Positions 17,186 to 27,667 of a DNA stretch of 64,000 nt are shown here, piece by piece. This DNA is from CAYMAZ01 sp964388575 (lineage in GTDB: Bacteria > Bacteroidota > Bacteroidia > Bacteroidales > DTU049). Position 1 is the stretch's first letter. Every line of letters begins with the position of its first letter. The stretch is from contig CAYMAZ010000004.1 of assembly GCA_964388575.1 (NCBI GenBank), positions 54,163 to 118,162 of the forward strand. Direction: 5' to 3'. A program made the translations under genes and the position numbers. The notes below the pieces were generated by a model. It saw nothing but the letters and a program-made list of their open reading frames with translations. It did not search any database and was not told the DNA's origin.

Positions 17186-20100
17186 TTATTGAGCTAGAGA
17201 AAATCTAACACTGATACCGGCATTCGTATTTCTGTTGGGGTATTGTGAAGAAATATAAGGCTTGTTCACAATTCTGTCGTAGAAAATCCTCAGGGTGAAT
17301 CGTTCGTTCAACTGATAGTCGGCGGAAGCATTGATTGTGAAAACACGCTGACCTGCACTGATCTGGTCGTATTGTTCAGTAACCTTTCTCAATATGGTTT
17401 TGTTGTTACGAATTGAAACATCAATTTTGACATTCAGGTCGCTTCTGAATGTTCTTGTGCCGCCACCCGAGCGAATACTGATTGGTAGCTCACGGAAAAT
17501 ATAACCGATTCCAAAAACATATTCATTGCTCGTAACTTCTGTCAACTGATGGTTGGCAAGTCCAAGTGAAAGATTTCTTGATTTTTTGAATTCAATACGA
17601 TTTGTCATTCCCTGATTCCACTTCAGATCTAAATTGAGCAATGGACTAAATTGCTCATTAATACTTACAATTCCAATTTCATACTGGGAAATATAATTTC
17701 CTGTTTGATCCCGGACCCAGGTAAATCCGTCTTCTTCAGGATCTTTGAAATTGATATTACTGTTAAAAGCACCGATACTGTATGTTGAGCGATACGAATG
17801 CATTAGCGTCACACTTTTGAAGTACTGTTCAAAGAACTTGACTTTTGAAAGACCGTTGTAATTGATTCTCCAGTTGGGAAGGGGTATTTGCGGAAAAATA
17901 TTTGTATGTGTTTTAAAATCTTTATTTGTATATGCTGCAAGAAACGATGTGATCAGAACTTCCTGGGATGTAGAATTATAACCTGTAGGATACATGATAT
18001 TATTGTCAAACTGATCAGATTCATAGGTGCCGTCCCAGTGTGGATTCTGCTCGGCCATATACTGGGCAATCTGTGGGCGCATTTCTTTGAATTTGGAAAA
18101 GTTTGCATTTGAAAAGTCTTCAGCATCAGCAATAAAAGCTGTGCCCCAGGTTATGATCGACACACTGAAACTTCCGTTCTCAGTGGGAGTGAAGCTTTTG
18201 AATTCCTCTGTAAAAGGATCCCAGCGATAATAATCCATTTTTGTCAGTGAATACGTACGCGTGGCAGATACCTCAATCCTGAATGACCTGATTGGTTCAA
18301 TTGTCATTCTCAGATTCAGATTTTCGTTAAATCTTGATGCATGAGGCATATTGAGCATCGAGTCTGTAGAGAGTAACCCCTGTGTTGCCAGGTTTTGTCT
18401 TATATCCTGTTGACTCCCGAAGATATAACCCAGTCCGGGAGCATTGTTTTTCCAGTCCATTCCAATGTTGGTTGGTGTAGACTTGAAGCCGGGTAGCATG
18501 TTTCCCTCACTGACTGTATATGTTCCTGAAATATTTTTGATTGACATCAGGAGATTGAGTGTGTTGTCAAGAATCAGTTTCGGATAATTGATTTTTTCTT
18601 TCACCTGTTCTTCAAATTCAGGCTCCTGATCTTCTCCTTCTTCTGTTTTTTGCGTAGGGGGAGATTGCTGTTGTTGAGGTCGTGTCGGTTGATTCAGTGT
18701 TTTAAGATAACCGATTTTATTGTAAAGATTGGTCATATTTGTATTCAAATTGGCAGACATCGTTCTGTTGTTTTCAATCGTGTTCCCAAAGGGGTGTTCT
18801 ACATAAATGCCAAGAGAATCTTTGTACAACGGGGATGCTGTCCACTTATAATCACCTGAATATTGAGTATTCACATTAATCCAGTTGAAAAGCGGAATTT
18901 TGTTAATCGGAAGATTATAAGTGATTGCATAGTTTTGTGTATACTGGGTCATTCTTCCGAAGTCCATGATGTTTGTCCAGATTGAGTCACGCTTGGTTTT
19001 GTAATCAGGATCATCTTTGCTGATTCTTCCTGGAGGTTCGTCAACCCTGGCGATGGCATTGGCTGTAAAATCAATTTTGAGGGATTGAGTCAGATCATAT
19101 TTGAGATTATAAAACCTTGACCAGTTGAATGTTTTCATGTAGTTTGGCTCAAGCAGAATAATTGCATTGGTTTTATTTCTCATGAGCTGTTCCTGATATT
19201 GCCTGTCCATTTCACTCCTGAAACTTAATGCTCTCGGAGTTAAATAAAAATTGAAATCCCTTATAAAAGCGAGTGACTTTGATTTTGAAAGGAACTTGAT
19301 TTTATTGAGTGGTTTGAAGTTTTTCGGATTACTCATGTATGTATAACCAAGACCAATTCTGTATGTTTTTCTTAAATTATATTCAACATCAATGTTTCTG
19401 TTGAATAATTCTGTATAAGCATATGAAAAGTCCAGATTTTCGATGTCATATAAGCGGATTTTTCCCGCTTTGTCTCCCGTTCTCATTTTGGAGACATTCA
19501 TGAAGTTTATACTCTTCCTTCTCGTATAATCCTGAACAATGCTTTTAAGAGAGTCTCTTTCTTCTGAAGTTTCGAGAGCATTTATATCATCTTTGAGTAA
19601 AATGTCAGGATTAAGTGGATTGTACTGTGGATTACTGAAAGATTCAGAAATATCATAATGCATTGGGATGCGGATTCCGGATTTTTCGGGGAGGAATTTT
19701 CCCAACTCCAAATTGGTGGCTATATCATAGGTTGTGATGTCTTCCATTTGCCGCTCATTGATTTTTTTCTCAATACTTCCAAATCCTGATGTGCTGTGTA
19801 ATGCGGCAATACTAATGTTTCCAAGATCAGCAAGATTGGCGCTGATTCTTGCAGTTGCAGCCCATCCACCCTTCTGATCAAAATCAGTAAGCCGCAATTC
19901 ATTGATCCATACTTCGGCACATTTGGGCAATCCGTCGTCCTGATCTGCAAGTGTTGATTTTTTTGGATTTCTGACTCCAATCATGATTGTTTGAACATCG
20001 CTCAGATTAGGTGCTCCCGTAACACTGATCCTGTTTAAACCATCAATTTCAGAAAATGTAGAGGATAGGGTAATGGTTGAGTTGGGTTGCCCCATTTGTG

Positions 20101-23100
20101 CGTTCCTTCGCTTTTTCAGTTCTACAAATTTCTGAATTTCAAGATCCAGCATCTGATCATCAGGCCATATTGCTTCGCGGTCAAATCCCACATTCGGTGA
20201 AACAGGGTACAGAGGAATTTCATATTCATAATAATTTTCAGTGAAATCTGTTCCCAATCTTATGAATAGTGTGAGATCTCCCTTATTGAAAGAAAAATCA
20301 TCGGAATTAAGCTCTTCTGCGTGAACATACATTTTCAGTCTTTTGTATCTGCGTAGGTCAAAATCTGTCGTTTTGTAAATTGCTCTCGCATCACCGTCAA
20401 CCAGATGACACACTTTCATTGTCAGTGACTGTTCGTTCATCCTTTGAAGATTTGTAGTAGCATAATTCACTTCACGTTCAATATCAGGAGGCAGAACATA
20501 AGGTATAGGTGACCGGTTACCGTTTTCTTCAATATTGACTGCTGAAATCTCAAATGTTGTGAGATTGTGTTCTTCGTCAGGAATATATTCTCCAAATGAC
20601 AACAGACTATACTCATATCTTCTCCACTGACTTCTGACAAGATCCAGAGTGGCAAAACGTAAGGTCATTTCTTTGTTGAACCCTCTGAGAAACATTCTCA
20701 TAAAACGGATAGATTTAAAATCCTGAATATTCCCGATAACCTGATCAGGTGATTTGACAGGAATTTTGAACTGATACCATCGGACTGTCTCTGTTGTTCC
20801 GTTTCGCAATCTTGGTGTTGCATCGAAGTAGTCAGATATATAATTTTGCCCGATCTCCATGTTGTCAGGTTTCAGTTCAATCACATATTGATAATATCTT
20901 TCAGAAGTTGTCAGAGTATTATCCCTGTTAATATCTTCAACATTTGGAAGTGTTGAAGATGAGGTTGGATAGCTTTCATTGGATTGTTCAGATGTTGGTG
21001 AATTTCCCTCAGAACCATTATAAAATTTGTATCTTTCCAGAATACTTGCTTCCTGAGCATCAAGCTCGTCACCTCTGAAATATCTGAAATTATCTTTTGA
21101 TGGATCTGCAATTGCCAATGAATAGGCAACAGAACCCTGCCCAAAAACAGAAGAAACCAAATCAATATAATTATCCACAAAGAATATACGTTCATCATCA
21201 TCATTCAGTCCGTCATATCCAATATCCTGATATTGTCTTGAAACAGGATTGTTGTCAAATGCATTAACAATAGCCTGAATTGTAGGAACACGGCCCCATT
21301 GAGTGGTGTCTACATTTTCAATCAATGGACCGGTTGGAAGACCATTTTCAAAAGCTTTTCTGTTGTCATGAAGAACATCTTCGGAGAGATCTCCAAGGTT
21401 GAAAACAAGATATCCGCCAGGATGATTGGGTTCATAAATAAAAGGATCCATAAGCCAGAACTCAATGTATTCAACATTTGTTTCTTCAAAATCGGTCGTT
21501 TCAAGGCTTCTCATTATTCCCGCCCAGCGTGTTTCAGGGTCAAGAAGCTGCCCGTCTGCGTTTATGCCGGCAGACATTGAAGACGGAAGAACATCAAAAT
21601 TATATGGACCTTTTTGCTCGGGATAATATGAGAGATTCAATACAGGTATGTTTAAAGGTAACCCTTGAGGATTTTCCTTATTTGGAAACACTTCTGTTTC
21701 CAAAACCTCTCTGACCAGATGATTTGATAATTGTTCTTCGTCATCTTTGATGTGTTGTGGAGTTAGATTGTTATTTCTGTAGAATAGCGGATCAATAACA
21801 TACCAGGCAAGCAGAGCACGATTAAATCCGTAATCAACAAGTGAATCGTTATTCGCTTCTGGAAACCAGTTAGGCTGTCCTTTTGGAACACTTGATATAA
21901 ACCACCTTCCAACATTTTTAATGTCAATGGATGATTTGCTGCCTTCAAAATCGTCAATGTAAGCAGTTCCATCTGAGCCAATAGCACGTGAGTGTCCCGG
22001 TATCAGATGTGCAAATTCGCCGTCAAAATTAATGTTCGAAGGTGCTTTAGTTGAATAAAAGGGGAGCAGGTCAAGCGCTTTGGTCAGAAGTGGGAATTCT
22101 GTCTGATAAGATACCTGAAATCCCCATATTGTATTTGAAATTGGCTCATCTCCGAAATTAACCTTTCTTGTCAGTGGTCGTTCGTTCAAATTCATAATTG
22201 TCAGCCCAAGATTCAGATTTGGCAATAGTTGATGATCAATTTGTGTTCCGATTAGTGTTTTTGTTTGAATGCTGAAAAGTGCCTGACTCTCAAGTGAAAT
22301 CTGGATTGGAGTTCCTGAATTTAAAATGCCTTCGTTGATGATCTTTACACGTCCAAGCGTATAGTCCACAGTGAAATCAACATTTTCTGTCAAAGGAATG
22401 CCGCCAGCAGTGACTTTAACAGATCCTTGTGGGACATTCATGGCGTTGAGACTGATTTCACTACCAGATGCTGACTTAAAATAGCCCTGAATTAAAAATC
22501 TGTTTTTACTCGGGTATTGTCTTGCCTCAGTTTTTGTCATGGTATACAGTGAGTCAAAGCAATATTTGTCAGCGATCGAAGGATTATTGATTTGTTCTCT
22601 CAGATAAGATCCGAAAGGTTCGGTTACAGGAAAATAAATTCTCCCGTTCTGACTTTGAATGGTTCCACCCTGAGTTGCAGCATTATCAATAAAATCAAAT
22701 ATTCCGTCAGGCTCAGGATCATCCATTGTGTTCAGATTGTCAAGATTTAGAACTCTGATCAGAGGAATACCATTGATATCACTTTCAGTGATATAACCCA
22801 TAGGGATCCCTGTCTCATTCGCTTTATAAGTGACATGCATCTGGAAATCTTCTCTGTTGATTTGATAACCACCAATCGAATACACATTTTTCATCATCAA
22901 CTTCCAGAGGGGGACTTTTGTACTGGTAGCTGTACTTTTTATAAGTTTCACCGCAAGACATTGAGGTGCAGCAATACCATCAGTGGAAAATTCACCAACC
23001 TGATAAACTGTTGTATCCCCGATAACAGTGTACTGATATGCAACAGCAAGAACCTGATCCGGATTCAGGGTTGAATTCAGAGAAATGAATCCGAGCTGAC

Positions 23101-24430
23101 TATTGTATGTGTATTCTGAAGGTTGAAGTTTTCTTGCATTTTCAACCTTTTCAAAATCAATTCCACTTGTCATGCCCAATCCGCTTGAATTGATTGTGTT
23201 ATTGATTTGATTGAGATCTCTTAGCTGATCCAGTGGGATAAAGTTGAATAAATCATTTGTTGTGTTCCGGGGGTATCTGACAAGATTGTTCCCGAGTAAC
23301 TGATTGTATGGCTGATATTCACCAATATCCATAAATGCAACAATGTTCCTGTTTTCTGTAGTGGCAGGTCCGATATTTGTTACCCACACTTCCATTTTTG
23401 TAATGTTGATGGGAGAACTGATAATGGGAAGATTATTCAGAGATTTGTTGTAATCTTCATGAAAATATTGCGAAATGAAGAAGTGCTTATTCGCTTCATA
23501 ATCAATGGCAGTGAGTAAATATTCACTTGTTTGTGCACCACCGGCAACCGTAATTGTAGATGTTTCTCCCTTTTGCTGAGAAATCACACTTGTAACTCGT
23601 GTTTTTCCGAATTGCATTTCTCCTTTAAGCCCGAACAAACTCTGACTTCCTGTAATAAGAGTGCTGTTCAGTGGTAATGTCACGTTCCCGGCTTCAATTT
23701 TTTTTATAATTTCGTCTTCATGACCAAGATACTCAAGCTTCATCTCGTTTTCAAACTCAAATGATGCTTCTGTATTATATTTTACATTAAAATCAATTTT
23801 ATCACCGACCTTGGCAATGACGTTCATCTGAATTTTTTCCTCGAAATTGAAATTTGTATTTCTTTGCTGCTTGACATTCAGCTGAGGATCATCTCTTCTG
23901 CTTGAAGTAATTCCAAATATGAGCTCAGCAGTTCCCTGAGGTCTGATGTCGATTGTACTGCTGCCGAATATGCCTTCAAACAACTTTCCGGGAATGGTGA
24001 TCTGTGGAATAAATCCCTGTTTTGAAGCACCGCTGCTTCCTGTATTTCGTTCCTTCCAGTAATCCTGAATAATCTTATCAAAATCTTTCTGAAGGTATTC
24101 ATCAAATGTTAAACTGGTTGGTAAACGGTAAAGATAATCACCGATTTTTCGGTAATAAACATACTCATTGGTTTCAGGATCATAAATAATGGTGTCTTTG
24201 ATGACTGTGGGATCTGCAAGGTGAACAGGAGCAGTTTCAGGAGGGTAAAATTCTGATGGGTCATCTTCAGGTAAGGGAAAAGGCAGTCCTGTATCAGGGG
24301 GATTGAAGTTTTCATTATCTTCAGTATTATAATGAGATTGATAATTCTGGGAGGTTGATGTTTGTTCGTTGTTAAGCCATGTAAAGAAAATGACCAATCC
24401 AAGAAGTGAAAATCCAAAGTTCGTTCTCAC
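17186..24430 (-). CDS. sprA: SprA/Sov, outer-membrane translocon of the type IX secretion system
   Basis: Giant 36-strand beta-barrel that exports T9SS cargo across the outer membrane. At 2414 residues it matches the family size of about 2300-2500. Landmarks are the N-terminal export signal, GTAELIFGITSSRRDDP, FDGEFAHLIPGHSRAIG followed by AYIDDFEGSKSSIDIKN, SMSAGINADGQLLDPETRWA, and the many aromatic beta strands towards the C-terminus. The chosen start is GTG at 24428-24430, since no ATG is placed better. It lies 16 bp after ruvA in the malic enzyme-ruvA-sprA order seen in other Bacteroidota. The plug gene at 4346-5676 is its expected partner. Confidence 0.96.
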   Translation of the reverse strand: MRTNFGFSLLGLVIFFTWLNNEQTSTSQNYQSHYNTEDNENFNPPDTGLPFPLPEDDPSEFYPPETAPVHLADPTVIKDTIIYDPETNEYVYYRKIGDYLYRLPTSLTFDEYLQKDFDKIIQDYWKERNTGSSGASKQGFIPQITIPGKLFEGIFGSSTIDIRPQGTAELIFGITSSRRDDPQLNVKQQRNTNFNFEEKIQMNVIAKVGDKIDFNVKYNTEASFEFENEMKLEYLGHEDEIIKKIEAGNVTLPLNSTLITGSQSLFGLKGEMQFGKTRVTSVISQQKGETSTITVAGGAQTSEYLLTAIDYEANKHFFISQYFHEDYNKSLNNLPIISSPINITKMEVWVTNIGPATTENRNIVAFMDIGEYQPYNQLLGNNLVRYPRNTTNDLFNFIPLDQLRDLNQINNTINSSGLGMTSGIDFEKVENARKLQPSEYTYNSQLGFISLNSTLNPDQVLAVAYQYTVIGDTTVYQVGEFSTDGIAAPQCLAVKLIKSTATSTKVPLWKLMMKNVYSIGGYQINREDFQMHVTYKANETGIPMGYITESDINGIPLIRVLNLDNLNTMDDPEPDGIFDFIDNAATQGGTIQSQNGRIYFPVTEPFGSYLREQINNPSIADKYCFDSLYTMTKTEARQYPSKNRFLIQGYFKSASGSEISLNAMNVPQGSVKVTAGGIPLTENVDFTVDYTLGRVKIINEGILNSGTPIQISLESQALFSIQTKTLIGTQIDHQLLPNLNLGLTIMNLNERPLTRKVNFGDEPISNTIWGFQVSYQTEFPLLTKALDLLPFYSTKAPSNINFDGEFAHLIPGHSRAIGSDGTAYIDDFEGSKSSIDIKNVGRWFISSVPKGQPNWFPEANNDSLVDYGFNRALLAWYVIDPLFYRNNNLTPQHIKDDEEQLSNHLVREVLETEVFPNKENPQGLPLNIPVLNLSYYPEQKGPYNFDVLPSSMSAGINADGQLLDPETRWAGIMRSLETTDFEETNVEYIEFWLMDPFIYEPNHPGGYLVFNLGDLSEDVLHDNRKAFENGLPTGPLIENVDTTQWGRVPTIQAIVNAFDNNPVSRQYQDIGYDGLNDDDERIFFVDNYIDLVSSVFGQGSVAYSLAIADPSKDNFRYFRGDELDAQEASILERYKFYNGSEGNSPTSEQSNESYPTSSSTLPNVEDINRDNTLTTSERYYQYVIELKPDNMEIGQNYISDYFDATPRLRNGTTETVRWYQFKIPVKSPDQVIGNIQDFKSIRFMRMFLRGFNKEMTLRFATLDLVRSQWRRYEYSLLSFGEYIPDEEHNLTTFEISAVNIEENGNRSPIPYVLPPDIEREVNYATTNLQRMNEQSLTMKVCHLVDGDARAIYKTTDFDLRRYKRLKMYVHAEELNSDDFSFNKGDLTLFIRLGTDFTENYYEYEIPLYPVSPNVGFDREAIWPDDQMLDLEIQKFVELKKRRNAQMGQPNSTITLSSTFSEIDGLNRISVTGAPNLSDVQTIMIGVRNPKKSTLADQDDGLPKCAEVWINELRLTDFDQKGGWAATARISANLADLGNISIAALHSTSGFGSIEKKINERQMEDITTYDIATNLELGKFLPEKSGIRIPMHYDISESFSNPQYNPLNPDILLKDDINALETSEERDSLKSIVQDYTRRKSINFMNVSKMRTGDKAGKIRLYDIENLDFSYAYTELFNRNIDVEYNLRKTYRIGLGYTYMSNPKNFKPLNKIKFLSKSKSLAFIRDFNFYLTPRALSFRSEMDRQYQEQLMRNKTNAIILLEPNYMKTFNWSRFYNLKYDLTQSLKIDFTANAIARVDEPPGRISKDDPDYKTKRDSIWTNIMDFGRMTQYTQNYAITYNLPINKIPLFNWINVNTQYSGDYKWTASPLYKDSLGIYVEHPFGNTIENNRTMSANLNTNMTNLYNKIGYLKTLNQPTRPQQQQSPPTQKTEEGEDQEPEFEEQVKEKINYPKLILDNTLNLLMSIKNISGTYTVSEGNMLPGFKSTPTNIGMDWKNNAPGLGYIFGSQQDIRQNLATQGLLSTDSMLNMPHASRFNENLNLRMTIEPIRSFRIEVSATRTYSLTKMDYYRWDPFTEEFKSFTPTENGSFSVSIITWGTAFIADAEDFSNANFSKFKEMRPQIAQYMAEQNPHWDGTYESDQFDNNIMYPTGYNSTSQEVLITSFLAAYTNKDFKTHTNIFPQIPLPNWRINYNGLSKVKFFEQYFKSVTLMHSYRSTYSIGAFNSNINFKDPEEDGFTWVRDQTGNYISQYEIGIVSINEQFSPLLNLDLKWNQGMTNRIEFKKSRNLSLGLANHQLTEVTSNEYVFGIGYIFRELPISIRSGGGTRTFRSDLNVKIDVSIRNNKTILRKVTEQYDQISAGQRVFTINASADYQLNERFTLRIFYDRIVNKPYISSQYPNRNTNAGISVRFSLAQ

Positions 24431-24446
24431 AGTGTGTTTAGTTAAT

Positions 24447-25034
24447 TTATAAAACTTTTAAGGCGTGACGAATCATGTCTTCAGATGTTAAATTTGGATC
24501 TGAAGAAATGATCTTATCCAGAATTTTTTCAACTTGCATTTTTGAGAAACCTAATACAATTAAAGCAGATAACGCTTCTTGTTTATTTGTATTGTGTTGG
24601 GAAACAAAAAATTCATCTGTAGCGAATTCTTTACTCAGTTTATCCTGAAGTTCAACAATAATCCGTTGCGCTGATTTAGCACCGATCCCTTTGATTGATT
24701 GAAGAATACTGGCATTCTTCGAAACAATTGCATCGAAAATGTCAGAGGGTTTCATTGAGGATAAAATCATCCGGGCAGTATTTGGACCAACACCAGAGAC
24801 TGAAATCAGCTGTCTGAATAATGTTCTTTCTGTTTCATCAAAAAAGCCATATAAAATCATCACATCTTCACGTACAATTAAATGAACCAGCAACTTAAGG
24901 TTTTGAGAATCAAACTCCCTGATCTTTGAATATGTATTCAAAGAAATGTTAATAAGATAACCAACGCCCTGACAATCAATCACTACATGTGTAGGGAAAA
25001 TGTCTGTTATTTTTCCGTTAAAATGATTATACAT
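24447..25034 (-). CDS. ruvA: Holliday junction branch migration protein RuvA
   Basis: Tetrameric DNA-binding subunit of the RuvAB branch-migration motor. N-terminal OB fold MYNHFNGKITDIFPTHVVID, then helix-hairpin-helix motifs LISVSGVGPNTARMIL and LQSIKGIGAKSAQRIIVEL, and a C-terminal RuvB-binding domain (ALSALIVLGFSKMQVEK). The length is 195 residues. It sits between malic enzyme and sprA on the same strand. Confidence 0.96.
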   Translation of the reverse strand: MYNHFNGKITDIFPTHVVIDCQGVGYLINISLNTYSKIREFDSQNLKLLVHLIVREDVMILYGFFDETERTLFRQLISVSGVGPNTARMILSSMKPSDIFDAIVSKNASILQSIKGIGAKSAQRIIVELQDKLSKEFATDEFFVSQHNTNKQEALSALIVLGFSKMQVEKILDKIISSDPNLTSEDMIRHALKVL

Positions 25035-25052
25035 GCTGCAAAGATAATAATC

Positions 25053-26498
25053 TTAAACATTCTTTATTGCAAAATCAACTGCTTCCTGAATTAAGTTTTC
25101 AGGAGGTGATTGAATGAAGCCTGTCTCGATTAGTTTTTGAGTCAGATTTCTGGAATATTCAATGTCTTTTTTTGCCATTGAAAATGCTTCTTCAAAAGTC
25201 AGTTGTATCCGTGCAACACCATCTTTGATTGCCTGCATTGCAACATCAGCCGATTCCTGTGGAAATACTTCTGCTTCATCCATTGTGGGAATGATGTATT
25301 CGGGGTGAAGTTTTCCGTTTTTATCAGCATAATCAGCGAGTGAATGAGCAGCAGCAATAGCCATGTTGTCAGTGATTTTTCGTGCCCTAACCATAAGTGC
25401 TCCTTTGAGAATTCCGGGAAACCCAAGAGAGTTGTTTACCTGATTGGGAAAATCTCCACGGCCGGTTGCAACGATATATGCCCCGGCTTCTTTTGCAGCA
25501 TAGGGATAAATTTCAGGGACAGGGTTTGCACAGGTGAATACAATCGATTTCTCTGCCATGAGTTTAATCCACCCCGGTTTGATAGTGTCAGGTCCCGGAG
25601 TTGAAAGAGAAATAAGAACATCAGCATTGTGCATTGCCTCTTCCATTGTCTGAACTTTACCGGGATTAGTGATCTGGCATAATTCCCACTTTCTGTAAAA
25701 TCTCTTATCATCTTCAATATCCTTTCTGTTAGCGTGTAGAGCACCTCTTGAATCAAAGATGATGATGTTTGATGGGTTTGCACCATCTGTGATGAGTAAA
25801 CGGGCAATTGTTGTGTTTGATGCTCCGGCACCAAATAACACAATTTTTGTTTCCTGAATCGGTTTATTTACAATTTTCAGGGCGTTAATCAATCCCGCAA
25901 GTGTAACACAGGCAGTGCCCTGAGCATCATCGTGCCAAACAGGAATATCACATTCTTCTCTCAAAACATCAAGGACCTTATAACAATTCGGCTGAGAAAT
26001 ATCCTCGAGATTAATGGCACCGAAACTATGCTGGCACATTTTTACAAAATCAATGATCTTATCTGGATTGTTTTTGTGATTTGAATCTTTACTGTCGATG
26101 CAAAGTGCCACTGCATCAATGCCCCCAAGATATTTCATCAGAAATGCTTTCCCTTCCATCACTCCCAAACCTCCAGGAGGAGTGCAATCTCCGTCGCCCA
26201 GTACTCTTGTTGAATCACTTACCACACCAACAAGATTTCCCCTATTAGTAAGTTCAAATGAGGAGTCGTTGTGATCTCTGATTGTGGTTGAAATTTTTGA
26301 TACTCCAGGTGTATACCATACATTAAACCAGTTGAACCCGGGAACAGGTGCTTTGGGAATTGTCTGAACTTTTCCTCCGTAAAACTTATGTGCTGATTCT
26401 GCAAGCCTTTTTAGAAATAATGTTTTGGCTTTGGCAATTTGTTCCTGTGAAAATGTTGAAGGAAATAATGACTCAAGATTGTCTAACTGGATATTCAT
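25053..26498 (-). CDS. malic enzyme (oxaloacetate-decarboxylating malate dehydrogenase)
   Basis: Converts malate to pyruvate and CO2 with NAD(P)+. The N-terminal malic domain has WFNVWYTPGVSKIS, GDGDCTPPGGLGVMEGKA, and the metal-site region EDISQPNCYKV and VWHDDAQGTACVTLAG. The NAD-binding domain has IVLFGAGASNTTIARLL and IVFTCANPVPEIYP. The length of 481 residues fits the short prokaryotic form without a C-terminal phosphotransacetylase domain. The cofactor preference cannot be read. It is probably the first gene of the ruvA-sprA unit. Confidence 0.93.
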   Translation of the reverse strand: MNIQLDNLESLFPSTFSQEQIAKAKTLFLKRLAESAHKFYGGKVQTIPKAPVPGFNWFNVWYTPGVSKISTTIRDHNDSSFELTNRGNLVGVVSDSTRVLGDGDCTPPGGLGVMEGKAFLMKYLGGIDAVALCIDSKDSNHKNNPDKIIDFVKMCQHSFGAINLEDISQPNCYKVLDVLREECDIPVWHDDAQGTACVTLAGLINALKIVNKPIQETKIVLFGAGASNTTIARLLITDGANPSNIIIFDSRGALHANRKDIEDDKRFYRKWELCQITNPGKVQTMEEAMHNADVLISLSTPGPDTIKPGWIKLMAEKSIVFTCANPVPEIYPYAAKEAGAYIVATGRGDFPNQVNNSLGFPGILKGALMVRARKITDNMAIAAAHSLADYADKNGKLHPEYIIPTMDEAEVFPQESADVAMQAIKDGVARIQLTFEEAFSMAKKDIEYSRNLTQKLIETGFIQSPPENLIQEAVDFAIKNV

Positions 26499-26707
26499 AC
26501 TCGTGATTTTAATATTTGTGTAAAACTATAAAAAAAACAAATCATTGACACATCACAAACATAAAAAATTACATTTTTGATATTTTGAACTAGTTTAACA
26601 GCTTTTGGAACTGTAAAACAATCCCTTCAGATGTTCTTCGTATTGAAAATATTGTGAAGTCATGTTTGTGTGTTGAAAATTGATTGACTAATGTAATGTA
26701 TGAGTAT

Positions 26708-27145
26708 TTAATTCATTACTCTCAGATATCGACCGTCAAAAAAGGTTCTGTATGGTCTGAGTGGTTTTGTAGCAGGCCCCTCAATCGGACTTCCGTCCAA
26801 AATAAGAAATCTGCTTCCACAGCATGAATCGATCATTGTTAATCCGGAAGGTTCCATCTCAATACGTTCACAGGGAACAAGAGGTTCATATGAACAACAT
26901 CTGTCAAAGGCAAGAAATTCATCCATACTCAGTCTGTAAATTAAAATCCCTTTGTATCCACCGGTCACATAAACATATCCTCCAACAGATGAGAGTTCAG
27001 TGTAAAAAGTTGAAAGAATATCAATAGTGAAATCCACATAAACATATGGAATCAGATCATCATCATCTGTATCACATGAATATGGAACTCCAAACATAAA
27101 AATTATGATCAGCAAAAAATGAATGTATCCTTTTTTCATTCTCAT
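26708..27145 (-). CDS. Rieske-like lipoprotein lacking the histidine ligands
   Basis: The signal sequence ends in PYSC with Cys24, followed by an acidic DTDDDD stretch, so this is a likely lipoprotein. The mature part looks like a small Rieske-type beta fold: GILIYRLSMDEFLAFDRCC, then DSCCGSRFLILDGSPIEGPA and a closing FFDGRYLRVMN. In true Rieske proteins the cluster ligands are CxH and CxxH; here the matching positions are Cys84-Ser-Tyr86 and Cys108-Cys-Gly-Ser111. Extra cysteines (83, 92, 109) could bind another metal or form disulfides. The gene stands alone. The fold call is by resemblance; the start could also be ATG 27139. Confidence 0.6.
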   Translation of the reverse strand: MRMKKGYIHFLLIIIFMFGVPYSCDTDDDDLIPYVYVDFTIDILSTFYTELSSVGGYVYVTGGYKGILIYRLSMDEFLAFDRCCSYEPLVPCERIEMEPSGLTMIDSCCGSRFLILDGSPIEGPATKPLRPYRTFFDGRYLRVMN

Positions 27146-27312
27146 AAATCCTGAACGTATTTTTATATGAAAAATTTTAGCAGAATAAAATTTCAGACTG
27201 CAATATTATAATAATGAATTCAGTTATTAAAAGAAAACAGAATTTTTTTTTTAAAGTTTTAAAATTTATACTACTTTCGCACAATCATGTAAAATGAAAA
27301 TCTGATAAATTT

Positions 27313-27636
27313 ATGACATTGAATTTTTTAAGAAAACTTACCCCTTATTTTCTGATTGTTTGTCTTTTTGTTGCATTGCCGTCATGCAGAACAAGCAACA
27401 TAAGCAATAAGGAAAGACAAATTCAGAAAGAGAAGAAAAGAAGGGCTAAAGATGATACCGTGTTGTACGAAAAAGCTCTTAAAAAGCACATGAAGAATCA
27501 GACAAAAGAAACAAGAAAAGAAATGAAACGCAACTATCGCGAAGCTCAGAGATATAATCAGAAGAAAAAAGAATTCTTCCTCAAGCGGTTCATGCGTGAA
27601 AAACTGTATCAGAGACAGAAAAAACAAAAAGGATAA
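27313..27636 (+). CDS. small highly basic lipoprotein, function unknown
   Basis: A 107-residue protein with a signal peptide (YFLIVCLFVALPSC) and a lipidation Cys25. The rest is almost entirely Lys, Arg, Glu and Gln and is predicted to be helical or coiled. It lies directly upstream of the nif3-like gene on the same strand, 31 bp from that start. A near-match box TACTTTCG is at 27272-27279. No known domain is recognised. Confidence 0.6.
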   Translation: MTLNFLRKLTPYFLIVCLFVALPSCRTSNISNKERQIQKEKKRRAKDDTVLYEKALKKHMKNQTKETRKEMKRNYREAQRYNQKKKEFFLKRFMREKLYQRQKKQKG

Positions 27637-27667
27637 AATTTCTGGTTTTTCATTAAAATGTGTGGGT

